In this document: piece by piece, positions 17,557-26,545 of the stretch
Layout: the number at the start of each line of letters is the position of its first letter
Numbering within the stretch: the first letter of the stretch is position 1
Source: Hydrogenophaga sp.
Lineage (GTDB): Bacteria; Pseudomonadota; Gammaproteobacteria; Burkholderiales; Burkholderiaceae_C
Direction: 5' to 3'
NCBI GenBank assembly: GCA_021154985.1
Contig: JAJNQE010000051.1
Location: forward strand, 1 to 28,723
DNA: 28,723 bases
Program-made: the position numbers and the translations under genes
The notes under the pieces: model-generated
The model's database searches: none
What the model saw: only the letters and a program-made list of their open reading frames with translations
What the model was told of the DNA's origin: nothing

Positions 17557-17574
17557 GTTGACTTCACACCGACG

Positions 17575-18384
17575 TCAAACAGCCACCGGCGCTTTGATGG
17601 CCGCGTGGTGCTCGTAACCCTGGATCTCGAAGTCGTCGAGTTCGTAGTCGAAGATGCTGGCCGGTCGGCGCTTGATGTGCAGCGTCGGGTAGGCCATGGG
17701 TTGGCGCGAGAGCTGCAGTTCCACCTGCTCGTGGTGGTTGCTGTAGATGTGGCAGTCGCCGCCGGTCCAGATGAACTCGCCCACCTGCAGATCGCATTGC
17801 TGCGCCAGCATGTGGGTGAGCAACGCGTAGCTGGCGATGTTGAACGGCACACCGAGGAAGATGTCGGCGCTGCGCTGGTAGAGCTGGCAACTGAGTTTTC
17901 CATCGGCCACATAGAACTGGAAGAACGCGTGGCAGGGCATGAGCGCCATCTTGTTCAGGTCGGCCACGTTCCAGGCGCTCACGATGATGCGGCGCGAATC
18001 GGGGTTGGTCTTGAGCTGCTTGACCACCTCGGCGATCTGGTCGATGTGGCCGCCGTCGGGCGTGGGCCAACTGCGCCATTGCACGCCGTAGACCGGGCCC
18101 AGGTCGCCGTCGTCGCGCGCCCATTCGTCCCAGATGGTGCAGCCGCGCTCCTGCAGCCACTTCACGTTGCTGTCGCCGCGCAGGAACCACAGCAACTCCA
18201 CGATGATGGCCTTGGTGAACACCTTTTTGGTGGTCACCAGCGGGAAGCCTTCGTTCAGGTCAAAGCGCATCTGGTGCCCGAACACGCTGGTGGTGCCGGT
18301 GCCGGTGCGGTCTGTTTTCTGCACGCCCATGGTGAACACGTGGCGCATGAAGTCTTCGTATTGGGAGCGGATGGGACGGGTCAT
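17575..18384 (-). CDS. thyA: Thymidylate synthase
   Basis: The product is 269 aa, close to the 264 aa of the short ThyA class. It methylates dUMP to dTMP with methylene-tetrahydrofolate, producing dihydrofolate for FolA. Motifs are GTGTTSVFGHQMRFDL, RG-rich RRIIVSAWN, the catalytic MPCHAFFQFYV with Cys151, and the C-terminal half DxxLGVPFNIASYALLTHM-like stretch with late HIYSNHHEQ. Its ATG overlaps the stop of the lytic transglycosylase gene (ATGA). Confidence 0.97.
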   Translation of the reverse strand: MTRPIRSQYEDFMRHVFTMGVQKTDRTGTGTTSVFGHQMRFDLNEGFPLVTTKKVFTKAIIVELLWFLRGDSNVKWLQERGCTIWDEWARDDGDLGPVYGVQWRSWPTPDGGHIDQIAEVVKQLKTNPDSRRIIVSAWNVADLNKMALMPCHAFFQFYVADGKLSCQLYQRSADIFLGVPFNIASYALLTHMLAQQCDLQVGEFIWTGGDCHIYSNHHEQVELQLSRQPMAYPTLHIKRRPASIFDYELDDFEIQGYEHHAAIKAPVAV

Positions 18385-19286
18385 GGGAGGCGTGGGGGCA
18401 GGGCCGGCGAAGGGGAGGTGATGCGGGCGTCGAACGGATGGTGCTGCAGCGCAAACACCTGCTGGATGCGTTTGATGTAGCCCTGGGTCTCGGGGTAGGG
18501 CGGCACGCCGCGAAAACGGTCGACCGTGCCTTCGCCGGCGTTGTACGCGGCCAGCACCAGCGGCACATCGCCCCTGAAATAGGCCAGCAGCCACTGCAGG
18601 TACGACAGGCCGCCGCGGATGTTCTGTTCGGCGTCGAACGGCTTGCGCACGCGGAAGCGCTCTGCGGTTTCAGGAATGAGCTGCATCAGGCCCTGCGCGT
18701 TTTTCTCGGAGACCGCGTTCACGTTGAAGTTGGACTCGGCGCGGATCACCGCAAACGCCAGACCGGGCTGGATACCGAACTGCGGCGCGAGCTTGTAGAC
18801 GATCTTCATGATGCGCCGCTCTTCAGGCGTGTCCACCAGTTGCTGGTAACGCGTGGCGATGGCCTGGGCTTCGGCCGCCTGCTGGGCTTCGGTGGCTTTT
18901 TGCCGCTCGGTCCGCTCGGCCTGTTGCACACACTCGGGCTTGTCAGCCGGGGTGTCCAGGCGCTTGAACATGCCCTCGGCGTGGGCGTCGCCCAACAGCG
19001 CGGCGCGCGCGAACCAGTGGGCCGCGTAGCCGTCGTGGCGTTCCACGCCACGGCCATTGGCGTAGATCCAGCCGAGGTTGTAGGCAGACGTTGCGTCGCC
19101 GGCCAGCGCGGCCTGGCAATACAGGCGGATGGCGGCTTCGGTGTCGCGCTTCACGCCTTCGCCGTGCTCGAAACCCTGCGCTTGTTCGCGCCAAGCCTGG
19201 CGCTGCGCCGCGTCCACCGCGTGCGCAGTCACCGAGGCGGTGAGCGCCAGCGCCAGCAGACAACGCAGCAGGGTTCGGGACTTCAT
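18381..19286 (-). CDS. Sel1-repeat lytic transglycosylase
   Basis: The product is 301 aa. A signal peptide (about 1-23, ending AHA) is followed by Sel1-type repeats (about 45-110; AAIRLYCQAALAGDATSAYNLGWIYANGRGV). A charged linker leads to a C-terminal SLT lysozyme-like domain (about 160-285). The catalytic Glu184 lies in IRAESNFN, followed by GLMQLIPETA and AYNAGEGTVDRF, all hallmarks of family 1 lytic transglycosylases. These cleave peptidoglycan in the periplasm. Fusion of Sel1 repeats to SLT is known in Burkholderiales. The gene overlaps both its neighbours by ATGA junctions, coupling it to an oxidase and thyA without obvious functional reason. Confidence 0.92.
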   Translation of the reverse strand: MKSRTLLRCLLALALTASVTAHAVDAAQRQAWREQAQGFEHGEGVKRDTEAAIRLYCQAALAGDATSAYNLGWIYANGRGVERHDGYAAHWFARAALLGDAHAEGMFKRLDTPADKPECVQQAERTERQKATEAQQAAEAQAIATRYQQLVDTPEERRIMKIVYKLAPQFGIQPGLAFAVIRAESNFNVNAVSEKNAQGLMQLIPETAERFRVRKPFDAEQNIRGGLSYLQWLLAYFRGDVPLVLAAYNAGEGTVDRFRGVPPYPETQGYIKRIQQVFALQHHPFDARITSPSPALPPRLP

Positions 19287-20719
19287 GGTGTGAGGACGCG
19301 GCCGGGATTCATGAGGTTGTGCGGGTCCAGCGCCTGCTTGATGGCCCGCATCAGACCCAGTGCGACCGGGTCCTTGTAGTGGGGCAGGTGGTCGGCCTTG
19401 AGGCTGCCCACGCCGTGCTCGGCGCTGATCGAGCCATGGTAGCGCGCCACCGCGTCAAAAACCAGCGCGTTCACGCGGGTCTCTTGCGTGGCCAGAAACG
19501 CCTTGGCGTCACCCCCTTCGGGCGCCTGCACGTTGTAGTGCAGATTGCCGTCGCCCAGGTGGCCAAAGTTCACCAGCCGCACGCCTGGGATCTCGCGCTG
19601 CAGCAGCGCATCGGTCTCGGTGCAGAAGGCCGGGATGTGGGAGACCGGGATGCTGATGTCGTGCTTGATGTTCAGACCTTCTTCGGCCTGCGCCAGCGGA
19701 ATGCTCTCGCGGATGTGCCAGAGCGCGTGGGCTTGCGACAGGCTCTCGGCCACCACGGCATCGCTCACCAGGCCTTGCTCGAAGGCGGTTTCCAGCAGGC
19801 GCTCGAACTGCCCGCGTGCGTGTGCTTCCGATTCGCTGTCGCTGTTCTCCAGCAAAACACAATACGGTGCGTCTTGCCACAGCGGCACGCGCAGTTGCGG
19901 CATGTGCTTGTCCACCAGGCTGAGTGCGAACCGGCCCATGACCTCGAAGCCGGTGAGGCCGGCGCCCAGGTGCTTGTGGGCGAGGCCGAGCAGCGCCACG
20001 GCGGCGTCCAGCGAGGGCAGGGCCGCCCAGGCGGTGAGCTGCGCGGCAGGCAGTGGGTAGAGCTTGAGCGTGGCCGCGGTGATCACACCCAGCGTGCCTT
20101 CGCTGCCGATGAACAGGTCGCGCAGGTCGTAGCCGGTGTTGTCCTTGCGCAGGCCATTCAGGCCCTGCCACACCTCGCCTTGCGCGGTCACCACCTCCAG
20201 GCCCAGGCAGAGATCGCGCGCATTGCCGTAGCGCACCACCTGTGTGCCGCCGGCATTCGTCGCCAGGTTGCCGCCGATGCTGCAACTGCCTTCGGCCGCC
20301 AGGCTCAGGGGAAACAGAAAGCCGGCTTTTTCTGCGGTGTCCTGCAAGGTCTGCAGCACGCAGCCGGCCTCCACCGTCATGGTGAGGTTGGCCGGGTCGA
20401 TGGCGCGCACGGTGTTCATGCGCATGAGGTTCAGCACCACCTGCGTGCCCGAAGCGTCGGGCACTGAGCCGACCACCAGGCCGGTGTTGCCGCCCTGCGG
20501 CACGATGGACACGCCCGCGCCCACGCAGGCGCGCACCACGGCGGCCACCTCGGCGGTGTTGCCCGGTCGCACCACAGCGAGTGCGCGGCCGTGTGATCGC
20601 TTGCGCCAGTCTTGTTCCCAGGCCGAAAGGTCGGTGGCGGGATCTTCGTGCGTGAGCACGTTGGGCGAGCCGACGGTCTGGCGCAACCCGGCCAGCAGCT
20701 CGGCGTGTTGTGGGTTCAT
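19283..20719 (-). CDS. FAD-linked oxidase (D-lactate / D-2-hydroxyglutarate dehydrogenase type)
   Basis: The product is 478 aa. It has a PCMH-type FAD-binding domain (about 40-225; PQGGNTGLVVGSV, GCSIGGNLATNAGG-like, IGSEGTLGVIT) and an FAD-oxidase C-terminal domain with GHLGDGNLHYNV and ISAEHGVGSLK. The C-terminal His residues bind the metal and substrate in this family. It oxidises a D-2-hydroxy acid, with electrons passed onward to a flavoprotein or cytochrome. No cysteine-rich iron-sulfur extension is present. D-2-hydroxyglutarate dehydrogenase (linked to serine biosynthesis) or D-lactate dehydrogenase are both possible, and the sequence does not decide. It overlaps the DUF2069 stop and the transglycosylase start. 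Confidence 0.9.
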   Translation of the reverse strand: MNPQHAELLAGLRQTVGSPNVLTHEDPATDLSAWEQDWRKRSHGRALAVVRPGNTAEVAAVVRACVGAGVSIVPQGGNTGLVVGSVPDASGTQVVLNLMRMNTVRAIDPANLTMTVEAGCVLQTLQDTAEKAGFLFPLSLAAEGSCSIGGNLATNAGGTQVVRYGNARDLCLGLEVVTAQGEVWQGLNGLRKDNTGYDLRDLFIGSEGTLGVITAATLKLYPLPAAQLTAWAALPSLDAAVALLGLAHKHLGAGLTGFEVMGRFALSLVDKHMPQLRVPLWQDAPYCVLLENSDSESEAHARGQFERLLETAFEQGLVSDAVVAESLSQAHALWHIRESIPLAQAEEGLNIKHDISIPVSHIPAFCTETDALLQREIPGVRLVNFGHLGDGNLHYNVQAPEGGDAKAFLATQETRVNALVFDAVARYHGSISAEHGVGSLKADHLPHYKDPVALGLMRAIKQALDPHNLMNPGRVLTP

Positions 20720-21174
20720 GGCTGGGCTGCGGCGTTGGCACTGGCCACGTCGGCCGCCACCGCCTCTTTGCCCGCGGCGCGCAGGCGGATCCGCACGTGC
20801 AGCGCACATGCCACGAACAGCGCCACACACAGCAGCGTCTGGATCACCGCCAGCCAGACCGACGGACCGGTGTCGCTGGTGGCGCGCACCACGCCTTCGG
20901 TGAAATACAGCCACACGATCAGGCTGACCCACCGGTAGGTGTACATGCGGTTTTTCAACAGGCCAGCCAGCGGGATCGTGAGTGGCAGCACCTTGAGCAC
21001 CAGCCACGAACCGCCCTCGCGCAGCGGGGCCAGCCACATTTCCCACAGGAAGCCCAGCACGATCAGGCCCAGCAGGCTGCCCACGGCGAGCCAACGGGTG
21101 GCGTTGACGGCGCGCGCCGAATCTCCTTGGGCAAGGAGGGCGTCGGGGTTGGGGGGGGAGGAGATGTCGGGCAT
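20716..21174 (-). CDS. DUF2069 inner membrane protein
   Basis: The product is 152 aa with four hydrophobic helices (about residues 28-46, 60-74, 82-95 and 108-128). It includes the DUF2069 pattern LPLTIPLAGLLKNRMYTYRWVSLIVWLYFTEG. Function is unknown. It is the first gene of the seven-gene unit, with a stop that overlaps the start of the FAD oxidase. It diverges from the YihY gene across a 35-bp gap, which must hold both promoters if each has its own. Confidence 0.88.
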   Translation of the reverse strand: MPDISSPPNPDALLAQGDSARAVNATRWLAVGSLLGLIVLGFLWEMWLAPLREGGSWLVLKVLPLTIPLAGLLKNRMYTYRWVSLIVWLYFTEGVVRATSDTGPSVWLAVIQTLLCVALFVACALHVRIRLRAAGKEAVAADVASANAAAQP

Positions 21175-21209
21175 GGCGGGCGGGAAAAGGCAGGTGGCAT
21201 GATACCGGG

Positions 21210-22496
21210 ATGACCTTCAAAGAGCGCCTGCGGGCCCTGGAAACCCTCGCTCGCGGCCTGTGGCGCGACGCCCTGAACTTCCCCTGGGCCAACACCGCCA
21301 TCACCCTGCGCGAGCGCTTTCGCGAAGACCGCCTGGGCATCACCGCCAGCAGCCTCACGTTCACCACCACCATCTCGCTGGTACCGCTGTTCACGGTGGC
21401 GCTGGCCATCTTCAGCGCGTTTCCCATGTTCGACCGGCTGCAGGTCACGCTGCAGCGCTGGCTGGTTCAAAGCCTGGTGCCGCCCGACATCGCCAAGCAG
21501 GTGTTCAGTTACCTCAACCAGTTCGCCGGCAAGGCCGGGCAGATCGGCTGGGCCGGTGCGCTGGTGCTGCTGGTCACCGCTCTGGCCCTGATTCTCACCA
21601 TCGACCGCAAGCTCAACGACATCTGGCGCGTGCGCCAGCCGCGCTCGTTCACGCAGCGGGTGCTGGTGTACTGGGCGGTGCTCACGCTGGGGCCGCTGCT
21701 GCTGGCCGGCAGCCTGACGGTGACCACCTACGCCGTCACGGCCTCGCGCGGCGTGGTCTCCGGTCTGCCGGGGGGTGTGCGTTTTCTGCTCGATACGGTG
21801 CAGTTCTTGTTGCTCACCGGTGGCATCGCCGCGCTGTACCGTTATGTGCCCAACACGCGGGTGCGCTGGAGCCATGCGATCCTGGGCGGTGTGTTTGTGG
21901 CCATCGGGCTGGAGCTGGCCAAGAAGCTGCTGGCCTGGTACCTCGCGCAGGTGCCCACGTATTCGGTGGTCTACGGCACCTTTGCCACGGTGCCGATTTT
22001 GCTGGTGTGGTTTTACGTGGCCTGGGTCATCTTGCTGCTGGGTGCGGTGGTGGCGGCTTATCTGCCCAGCCTGCTCTCAGGCATTGCCCGCCGCGGCGAC
22101 TCACCGGGCTGGAGCTTTCAGCTGGCGCTGGAGGTGCTGGAACAGTTGCACACCGCCCGCGACACCGCGCCCAAGGGCCTGAGTCTGGAGGCCCTCGCCC
22201 AGGTGCTGCGGGTGGATGCGTTGCAACTGGAAGAACCCGTGGCCACGCTGGTGGCGCTCGACTGGCTGGGCCGGCTTGATGAAGACGGCGAACGCTATGT
22301 GCTGCTGGTGGTGCCGCAAGACACCCTGATGGCGCCCGTGGTGGAGCGGCTGCTGCTGGCCCGCCAGCCCAACACCGCGCGGTTCTGGTCCGAGAGCCGC
22401 TGGTCGCAGCTCACATTGGCGCAAGCGCTGGCCTCAACGCCATTGCCGCTGGCAGCGCAAGAGATGGCCGAAGGACCCTCGGTCGCTTCGGGCTGA
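21210..22496 (+). CDS. YihY/BrkB-family inner membrane protein
   Basis: The product is 428 aa. The N-terminal 290 residues contain about six transmembrane helices with the YihY pattern: LGITASSLTFTTTISLVPLFTVALAIFSAFP, later YRYVPNTRVRWSHAILGG and YGTFATVPILLVWFYVAWVILLLGA. A C-terminal cytoplasmic part (about 300-400) looks like a winged-helix module, as in longer YihY members. The family was formerly called ribonuclease BN by mistake; its true role is not settled. The ATG at 21210 is taken as start. It converges on the P450 gene with only 7 bases between stops. Confidence 0.9.
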   Translation: MTFKERLRALETLARGLWRDALNFPWANTAITLRERFREDRLGITASSLTFTTTISLVPLFTVALAIFSAFPMFDRLQVTLQRWLVQSLVPPDIAKQVFSYLNQFAGKAGQIGWAGALVLLVTALALILTIDRKLNDIWRVRQPRSFTQRVLVYWAVLTLGPLLLAGSLTVTTYAVTASRGVVSGLPGGVRFLLDTVQFLLLTGGIAALYRYVPNTRVRWSHAILGGVFVAIGLELAKKLLAWYLAQVPTYSVVYGTFATVPILLVWFYVAWVILLLGAVVAAYLPSLLSGIARRGDSPGWSFQLALEVLEQLHTARDTAPKGLSLEALAQVLRVDALQLEEPVATLVALDWLGRLDEDGERYVLLVVPQDTLMAPVVERLLLARQPNTARFWSESRWSQLTLAQALASTPLPLAAQEMAEGPSVASG

Positions 22497-22503
22497 CGCG
22501 CAC

Positions 22504-23802
22504 TCAGCTCACGGCAAACGGCGCGCGCAGGAAGCCGCGAAACCGCGCGCGGCCGCCGCGCAGCGGGGCTTCTGTCAAGCGGAAATCGGGAAAACGCTGC
22601 AGAAAACGCCCGATGGCAATGCGGCCTTCCAGCCGCGCCAGGCTGAGCCCCGCGCACTGGTGGATGCCGAAGCCGAAGGCCAGGTGCTTGTTGGTCTCGC
22701 GGGCGAGGTCCAGCACCTCCGGGTGGGTGAACTGCGCGGGGTCGCGGTTGGCCGCGCCGATGCACAGCGTCACCAGCGTGCCGGCGGGCAGGTCCACACC
22801 GCCCACTTGCGTGTCTTTCACCGCACGGCGGTTGCCGAGCTGGTTGGACGACTCGAAGCGCAGGAACTCGTCCACCGCGCGGGTGAGCAGCGCTTCTTGC
22901 GCTGCCGCGTCGCCTGCTGTTTGCTTCAGCGCGGTCTGCAGGAACTGGCGCGCTGGCGGGTGCTCCTGCAAGGCGATCAATCCGTTGCCGATCAGGTTGG
23001 TGGTGGTCTCGTGCCCGGCGTTGAGCAGGAAGATGCAGTTCTGCAGCAACTCGACCTCGCTCAGCTGCTCGCCACCGGCCTCGCCCTGGATGAGGCGCGT
23101 GAGCACATCGCGCTCCGGGTCGCCCGGGTGCTGGCGGCGCTGCACCACCAGGGTTTTCAGATAGGCCAGCATGTCGGTCACGGCCTGGTTGCCCAGGGCT
23201 TGCTGCTGCGGTGTGAGCGTGGGTTCCAGCGCGCCCAGGATGGCGAGCGACCAATCGCGCAACGGGCCGCGGTCGGCGTGCGGCACATCGAGCAGGTTGC
23301 CGATGATCTCCACCGGGATCGCCGAGGCGAAGTCTTCGATCAGGTCATCGCCACCGCTCCCGGCCAGGTCGTCTAGCAGCGAGTCCACCAGCGCGATCAA
23401 GCCCGGCTCCATGTCGGCAATGGCCCGGCGCGTGAGCGCGCCCATGATGAGCCGGCGCACGCGCGTGTGCAGCGGGGGGTCGTTGAACACCAGGCTGGTG
23501 GTGTGGTGCTCGAACAGCGGCGAGCCCACACCGTACTTGGGCGCGAACTCGACCTGTTTGTCGGAGCTGAAGGCCTGTGCGTCGCGGTACACCGCCATCA
23601 GGTCGGCACAGCGTGTGAGGAACACCGAACCGTCGGGCATGCGGCGCACCGGCTCGTGTTCGCGCAGGGCTGCGTACACCGGGTAGGGGTTGGCGAGGAA
23701 CTCGGGCGCGAGCGCGCGCAGGTCGAACCTCGAAGCAATGTCGCGCGCGCGATCGGGCGCGATGGGCGGCGTGATGTGCTCGGGCCGCAGCACAAAGCTC
23801 AT
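22504..23802 (-). CDS. Cytochrome P450
   Basis: The product is 432 aa, typical of soluble bacterial class I P450s. Motifs are the I-helix oxygen-activation AGHETTTN, the K-helix EFLRFES (ExxR), and the heme-binding FGFGIHQCAGLSLAR with proximal Cys383. It needs a ferredoxin and reductase, neither of which lies nearby. The family is close to those annotated as hydroxylases of fatty acids, terpenes or xenobiotics (CYP107-like by general look); no substrate can be called. The start overlaps the alpha/beta hydrolase stop (ATGA), so the two are coupled and may act on one pathway. Confidence 0.93.
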   Translation of the reverse strand: MSFVLRPEHITPPIAPDRARDIASRFDLRALAPEFLANPYPVYAALREHEPVRRMPDGSVFLTRCADLMAVYRDAQAFSSDKQVEFAPKYGVGSPLFEHHTTSLVFNDPPLHTRVRRLIMGALTRRAIADMEPGLIALVDSLLDDLAGSGGDDLIEDFASAIPVEIIGNLLDVPHADRGPLRDWSLAILGALEPTLTPQQQALGNQAVTDMLAYLKTLVVQRRQHPGDPERDVLTRLIQGEAGGEQLSEVELLQNCIFLLNAGHETTTNLIGNGLIALQEHPPARQFLQTALKQTAGDAAAQEALLTRAVDEFLRFESSNQLGNRRAVKDTQVGGVDLPAGTLVTLCIGAANRDPAQFTHPEVLDLARETNKHLAFGFGIHQCAGLSLARLEGRIAIGRFLQRFPDFRLTEAPLRGGRARFRGFLRAPFAVS

Positions 23803-24623
23803 GGCGTTGTGCGCAGAAAGTCCCGCATGGCCGCCAGCGTTTCGTCCGGCGCTTCGGTCATCTGGTGGTGACCCACGGGCACGCTGACCACCGACACCCG
23901 GTGGCCGGCGGCTTTGGCCGCGGTGATCAAACCTTGTGCGGCCTTGGGGTGTGTCATCTGGTCCTGTCCGCCGAGCAGAAAGAGCACCGGGCAAGCGATC
24001 TGTGCGATGGCGGCTTCACCGCCGCTGTAGCTGTCGCAGGCCACGAATCCGCGGTGGAACACATTGACGCTCGGGTTGCTGCGCAGCACCCGGCGACCCA
24101 GCGCCATGCCGGCGCCATACACCCAGGTGCCCGGGCCGAGGGCCGACGGCGGCGCGGCGAGCGTGCTGCGCGAAAACACGTTGACCATCTGGAGCGCCTT
24201 CTCCGGCTCGTTGAGCGAGGCCTCGATCAGCGCGGGGGACACCTTCATGGGGTAGGCCACGCCCACCAGCACCAGGTGGCTCACACGCTCTTTCAGCCGT
24301 GCTGCGGCTTCGAGTGCGATCAGCGAACCCCAGCTGTGGCCGACCAGCGCGGCTTTCTGCACGCCCGCTGCGTCCAGCAGTGCCGCCACGAAGTCGGCCG
24401 CTGCTTCCACCGAAGCGGGCGCTTCGCCTTCGCTCTTGCAGTGGCCCGGCAGGTCCACCGCGAGCACGTTCCAGCCGTGGTGGGCGAGGTAGCGGCTTTG
24501 CAGGATCCAGACGCTGTGGTCGTTGAGCACGCCGTGGATGAAGACCGCGGTGGGTTTGGCGGCATCGAAGGGCTTGCCGCCGGTGTAGCAGTAGGTGTTG
24601 GCGCCATTGACTTGCAGGTACAT
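23799..24623 (-). CDS. Alpha/beta-fold hydrolase
   Basis: The product is 274 aa. It has the FIHGVLNDHSVW oxyanion loop, DLPGHCKSEG, nucleophile elbow GHSWGS with Ser97, acid in GGQDQMTHP and His in PVGHHQMTE. It resembles esterases and haloperoxidase-like hydrolases, with substrate unknown. The gene lies two bases after metY and overlaps the P450 start, in an apparent three-gene operon. Its partners suggest hydrolysis of an ester or thioester made or used by the P450, but this is inference. Confidence 0.9.
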   Translation of the reverse strand: MYLQVNGANTYCYTGGKPFDAAKPTAVFIHGVLNDHSVWILQSRYLAHHGWNVLAVDLPGHCKSEGEAPASVEAAADFVAALLDAAGVQKAALVGHSWGSLIALEAAARLKERVSHLVLVGVAYPMKVSPALIEASLNEPEKALQMVNVFSRSTLAAPPSALGPGTWVYGAGMALGRRVLRSNPSVNVFHRGFVACDSYSGGEAAIAQIACPVLFLLGGQDQMTHPKAAQGLITAAKAAGHRVSVVSVPVGHHQMTEAPDETLAAMRDFLRTTP

Positions 24624-24625
24624 GG

Positions 24626-25936
24626 TCAGGCTCCCGCTTTTTCTGCGGCCTTCAGTGCCCGCTTCAGGTCGTCGATCAGGTCGTCCGCGTCTTCCAGGCC
24701 GATCGACAGCCGGATCGTCCCCGGGCCGATGCCGCCGGCGGCCAGCGCCTCGTCGGTCATGCGGACGTGCGTGGTGCTGGCCGGATGGATCACCAGCGAG
24801 CGGCAGTCGCCCACGTTGGCGAGGTGGCTGAAGATCTTCAGCGCTTCGATGAAGGCCTTGCCCTGCTCGCGGCTGCCCCGGATGTCGAAGCTGAACACCG
24901 AGCCCGCGCCCTTGGCGCCGAAGCGCAGCAGCTTCTCGGCCAGGGCGTGGCTGGGGTGGCTCTCCAGCAGCGGGTGGCCCACGCGGCTCACCAGCGGGTG
25001 GCTGGCCAGGAACTGCACCCCCTTTTCGGTGTTGCCCATGTGGCGGTCCATGCGCAGCGACAGCGTCTCGATGCCTTGCAGGATCAGCCAGGCGCTGTGC
25101 GGCGACAGGCAGGCGCCGAAATCGCGCAGGCCCTCGCGGCGTGCACGCAGAAGGAAGGCCCCAACCGTGCTCTCTTCGCTGAACACCATGTTGTGAAAGC
25201 CGGCGTAGGCCTCGGTGAGCTCGGGGAAGCGCCCTGACTTCTCCCAGTCGAAGCTGCCTGCGTCCACCACCACACCCCCGATCACGGTGCCGTGGCCGCT
25301 CAGGAATTTGGTGGCCGAGTGGTAGACCAGATCAGCGCCGAGCTCGAAGGGCTTGATGAGGTAAGGCGTTGTAAGGGTCGAGTCCACGAGCAAGGGCACA
25401 CCGGCCTCGTGCGCGATCTGCGAGACGGTGGGGATGTCCAGCACGTCCAGGCCGGGGTTGCCCACGGTCTCGCCAAAGAAGAGCTTGGTGTTGGGCCGAA
25501 CGGCGGCGCGCCAGCCGTCGATGTCACCCGGCTTCACAAAGGTGGTCTCGATGCCGAAGCGGCGCATGGTGTAGTGCAGCAGGTTCTGACTGCCACCGTA
25601 GAGGGCGGTGCTGGCCACGATGTGCGAACCCGCGCCCATGAGCGTGGCCACGCTCAGGTGCAGCGCGGCCTGGCCGCTGGCGGTGGCAATGGCGCCGATG
25701 CCGCCTTCGAGCGCGGCCATGCGCTGCTCGAACACCGCATTGGTCGGGTTGCTGATGCGGCTGTACACATGGCCCGCGCGCTCCAGGTTGAAGAGGGCGG
25801 CGGCGTGGTCGCTGGACTCGAAGACGAAGGAGGTGGTGAGGTGGATCGGCACGGCTCGCGCGCCGGTGGTGGGGTCGGGCGCAGCGCCTGCATGCAGTGC
25901 AAGCGTGTCGAAGCCTGGGTCTGAGTAACCGGACAT
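24626..25936 (-). CDS. metY: O-acetylhomoserine sulfhydrylase (MetY)
   Basis: The product is 436 aa, the normal length. It belongs to the Cys/Met-metabolism PLP enzymes: FDTLALHAGAAPDPTTGARAVPIHLTTSF, YSRISNPTNAVFEQRMAALEGG, and the PLP-binding Lys210 in YHSATKFLSGHG. It makes homocysteine from O-acetylhomoserine and sulfide, in direct-sulfhydrylation methionine synthesis. The ATG at 25936 follows AGGAGA. The gene opens an operon with a hydrolase and P450 downstream, and diverges from a CBS-domain gene. Confidence 0.94.
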   Translation of the reverse strand: MSGYSDPGFDTLALHAGAAPDPTTGARAVPIHLTTSFVFESSDHAAALFNLERAGHVYSRISNPTNAVFEQRMAALEGGIGAIATASGQAALHLSVATLMGAGSHIVASTALYGGSQNLLHYTMRRFGIETTFVKPGDIDGWRAAVRPNTKLFFGETVGNPGLDVLDIPTVSQIAHEAGVPLLVDSTLTTPYLIKPFELGADLVYHSATKFLSGHGTVIGGVVVDAGSFDWEKSGRFPELTEAYAGFHNMVFSEESTVGAFLLRARREGLRDFGACLSPHSAWLILQGIETLSLRMDRHMGNTEKGVQFLASHPLVSRVGHPLLESHPSHALAEKLLRFGAKGAGSVFSFDIRGSREQGKAFIEALKIFSHLANVGDCRSLVIHPASTTHVRMTDEALAAGGIGPGTIRLSIGLEDADDLIDDLKRALKAAEKAGA

Positions 25937-26066
25937 GGGGAGGTCTCCTGGGTGGGCCGGTGTCGCGCTCTGGGGCTCGCGCGCACTGGTTTTGAGCGGT
26001 ATTGTGGGGGTATATTGCGGTCATGCCAGCCCTGCTGGAGACACCACCAACAACAGGAGACCCGTC
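25937..26066. promoter_or_regulatory. Divergent promoter region of metY and the CBS gene
   Basis: This is a 130-bp spacer. An AT-rich GTATATT (about 26008-26014) in an otherwise GC-rich sequence is a plausible -10 element on the plus strand; no convincing -35 is seen. Both flanking genes have an identical CAGGAGAC ribosome-site segment upstream. Confidence 0.35.
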
Positions 26067-26534
26067 ATGAAAGTCAGCGACATCCTTCGCGTCAAGGGCG
26101 GCACGCTCTACACCACCCACCCCCTGGAAACGCTGCAGCGAGCGGTGGAGACCATGTCGCAGTTCGACATCGGTTCGCTGGCGGTGATGGACCACGGTGA
26201 ACTCGTGGGCATGCTCACCTTCCGCGAAATCATCCACACGCTGGCGCGCAACGGTGGCGCTTTGGGCGAGAAGACCGTGCGCACCGTGATGGACGACCAC
26301 CCCATGAGCTGCACACCCGAGACCGAGCTGGAGCAGGTGCGCCCCATGATGCTGGAGCGGCACACCCGCTACATGCCGGTGATGGACAACAAGATGCTCA
26401 TGGGCGTGATCAGCTTCTACGACGTGGCCAAGGCCGTGGTGGACAGCCAGAACTTCGAAAACCAGATGCTCAAGGCCTACATCCGCGACTGGCCGGCCGA
26501 AGACGAGGCACAACCCGCTGCCCGAGCGCGCTGA
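26067..26534 (+). CDS. Two-CBS-domain protein
   Basis: The product is 155 aa made almost entirely of a CBS pair (about 8-63 and 75-135): TLYTTHPLETLQRAVETMSQFDIGSLAVMDHGELVGMLTFREI and VRTVMDDHPMSCTPETELEQVRPMMLERHTRYMPVMDNKMLMGVIS. CBS pairs bind adenosine nucleotides and act as sensors. Stand-alone forms are common and their targets are mostly unknown. The ATG at 26067 follows CAGGAGA. It diverges from metY, and a strong terminator follows. Confidence 0.9.
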   Translation: MKVSDILRVKGGTLYTTHPLETLQRAVETMSQFDIGSLAVMDHGELVGMLTFREIIHTLARNGGALGEKTVRTVMDDHPMSCTPETELEQVRPMMLERHTRYMPVMDNKMLMGVISFYDVAKAVVDSQNFENQMLKAYIRDWPAEDEAQPAARAR

Positions 26535-26545
26535 CATCGACCGCC

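Noticed and set aside
21210..22496. Calling the YihY-family gene ribonuclease BN (rbn)
   Set aside because: That annotation is a known historical error; RNase BN is a different protein, and this one is a multi-helix membrane protein.
25985..26015. Sigma-54 promoter before the CBS gene (TGGGGGTATATTGC)
   Set aside because: The GG and GC are not at the required spacing (one base short).
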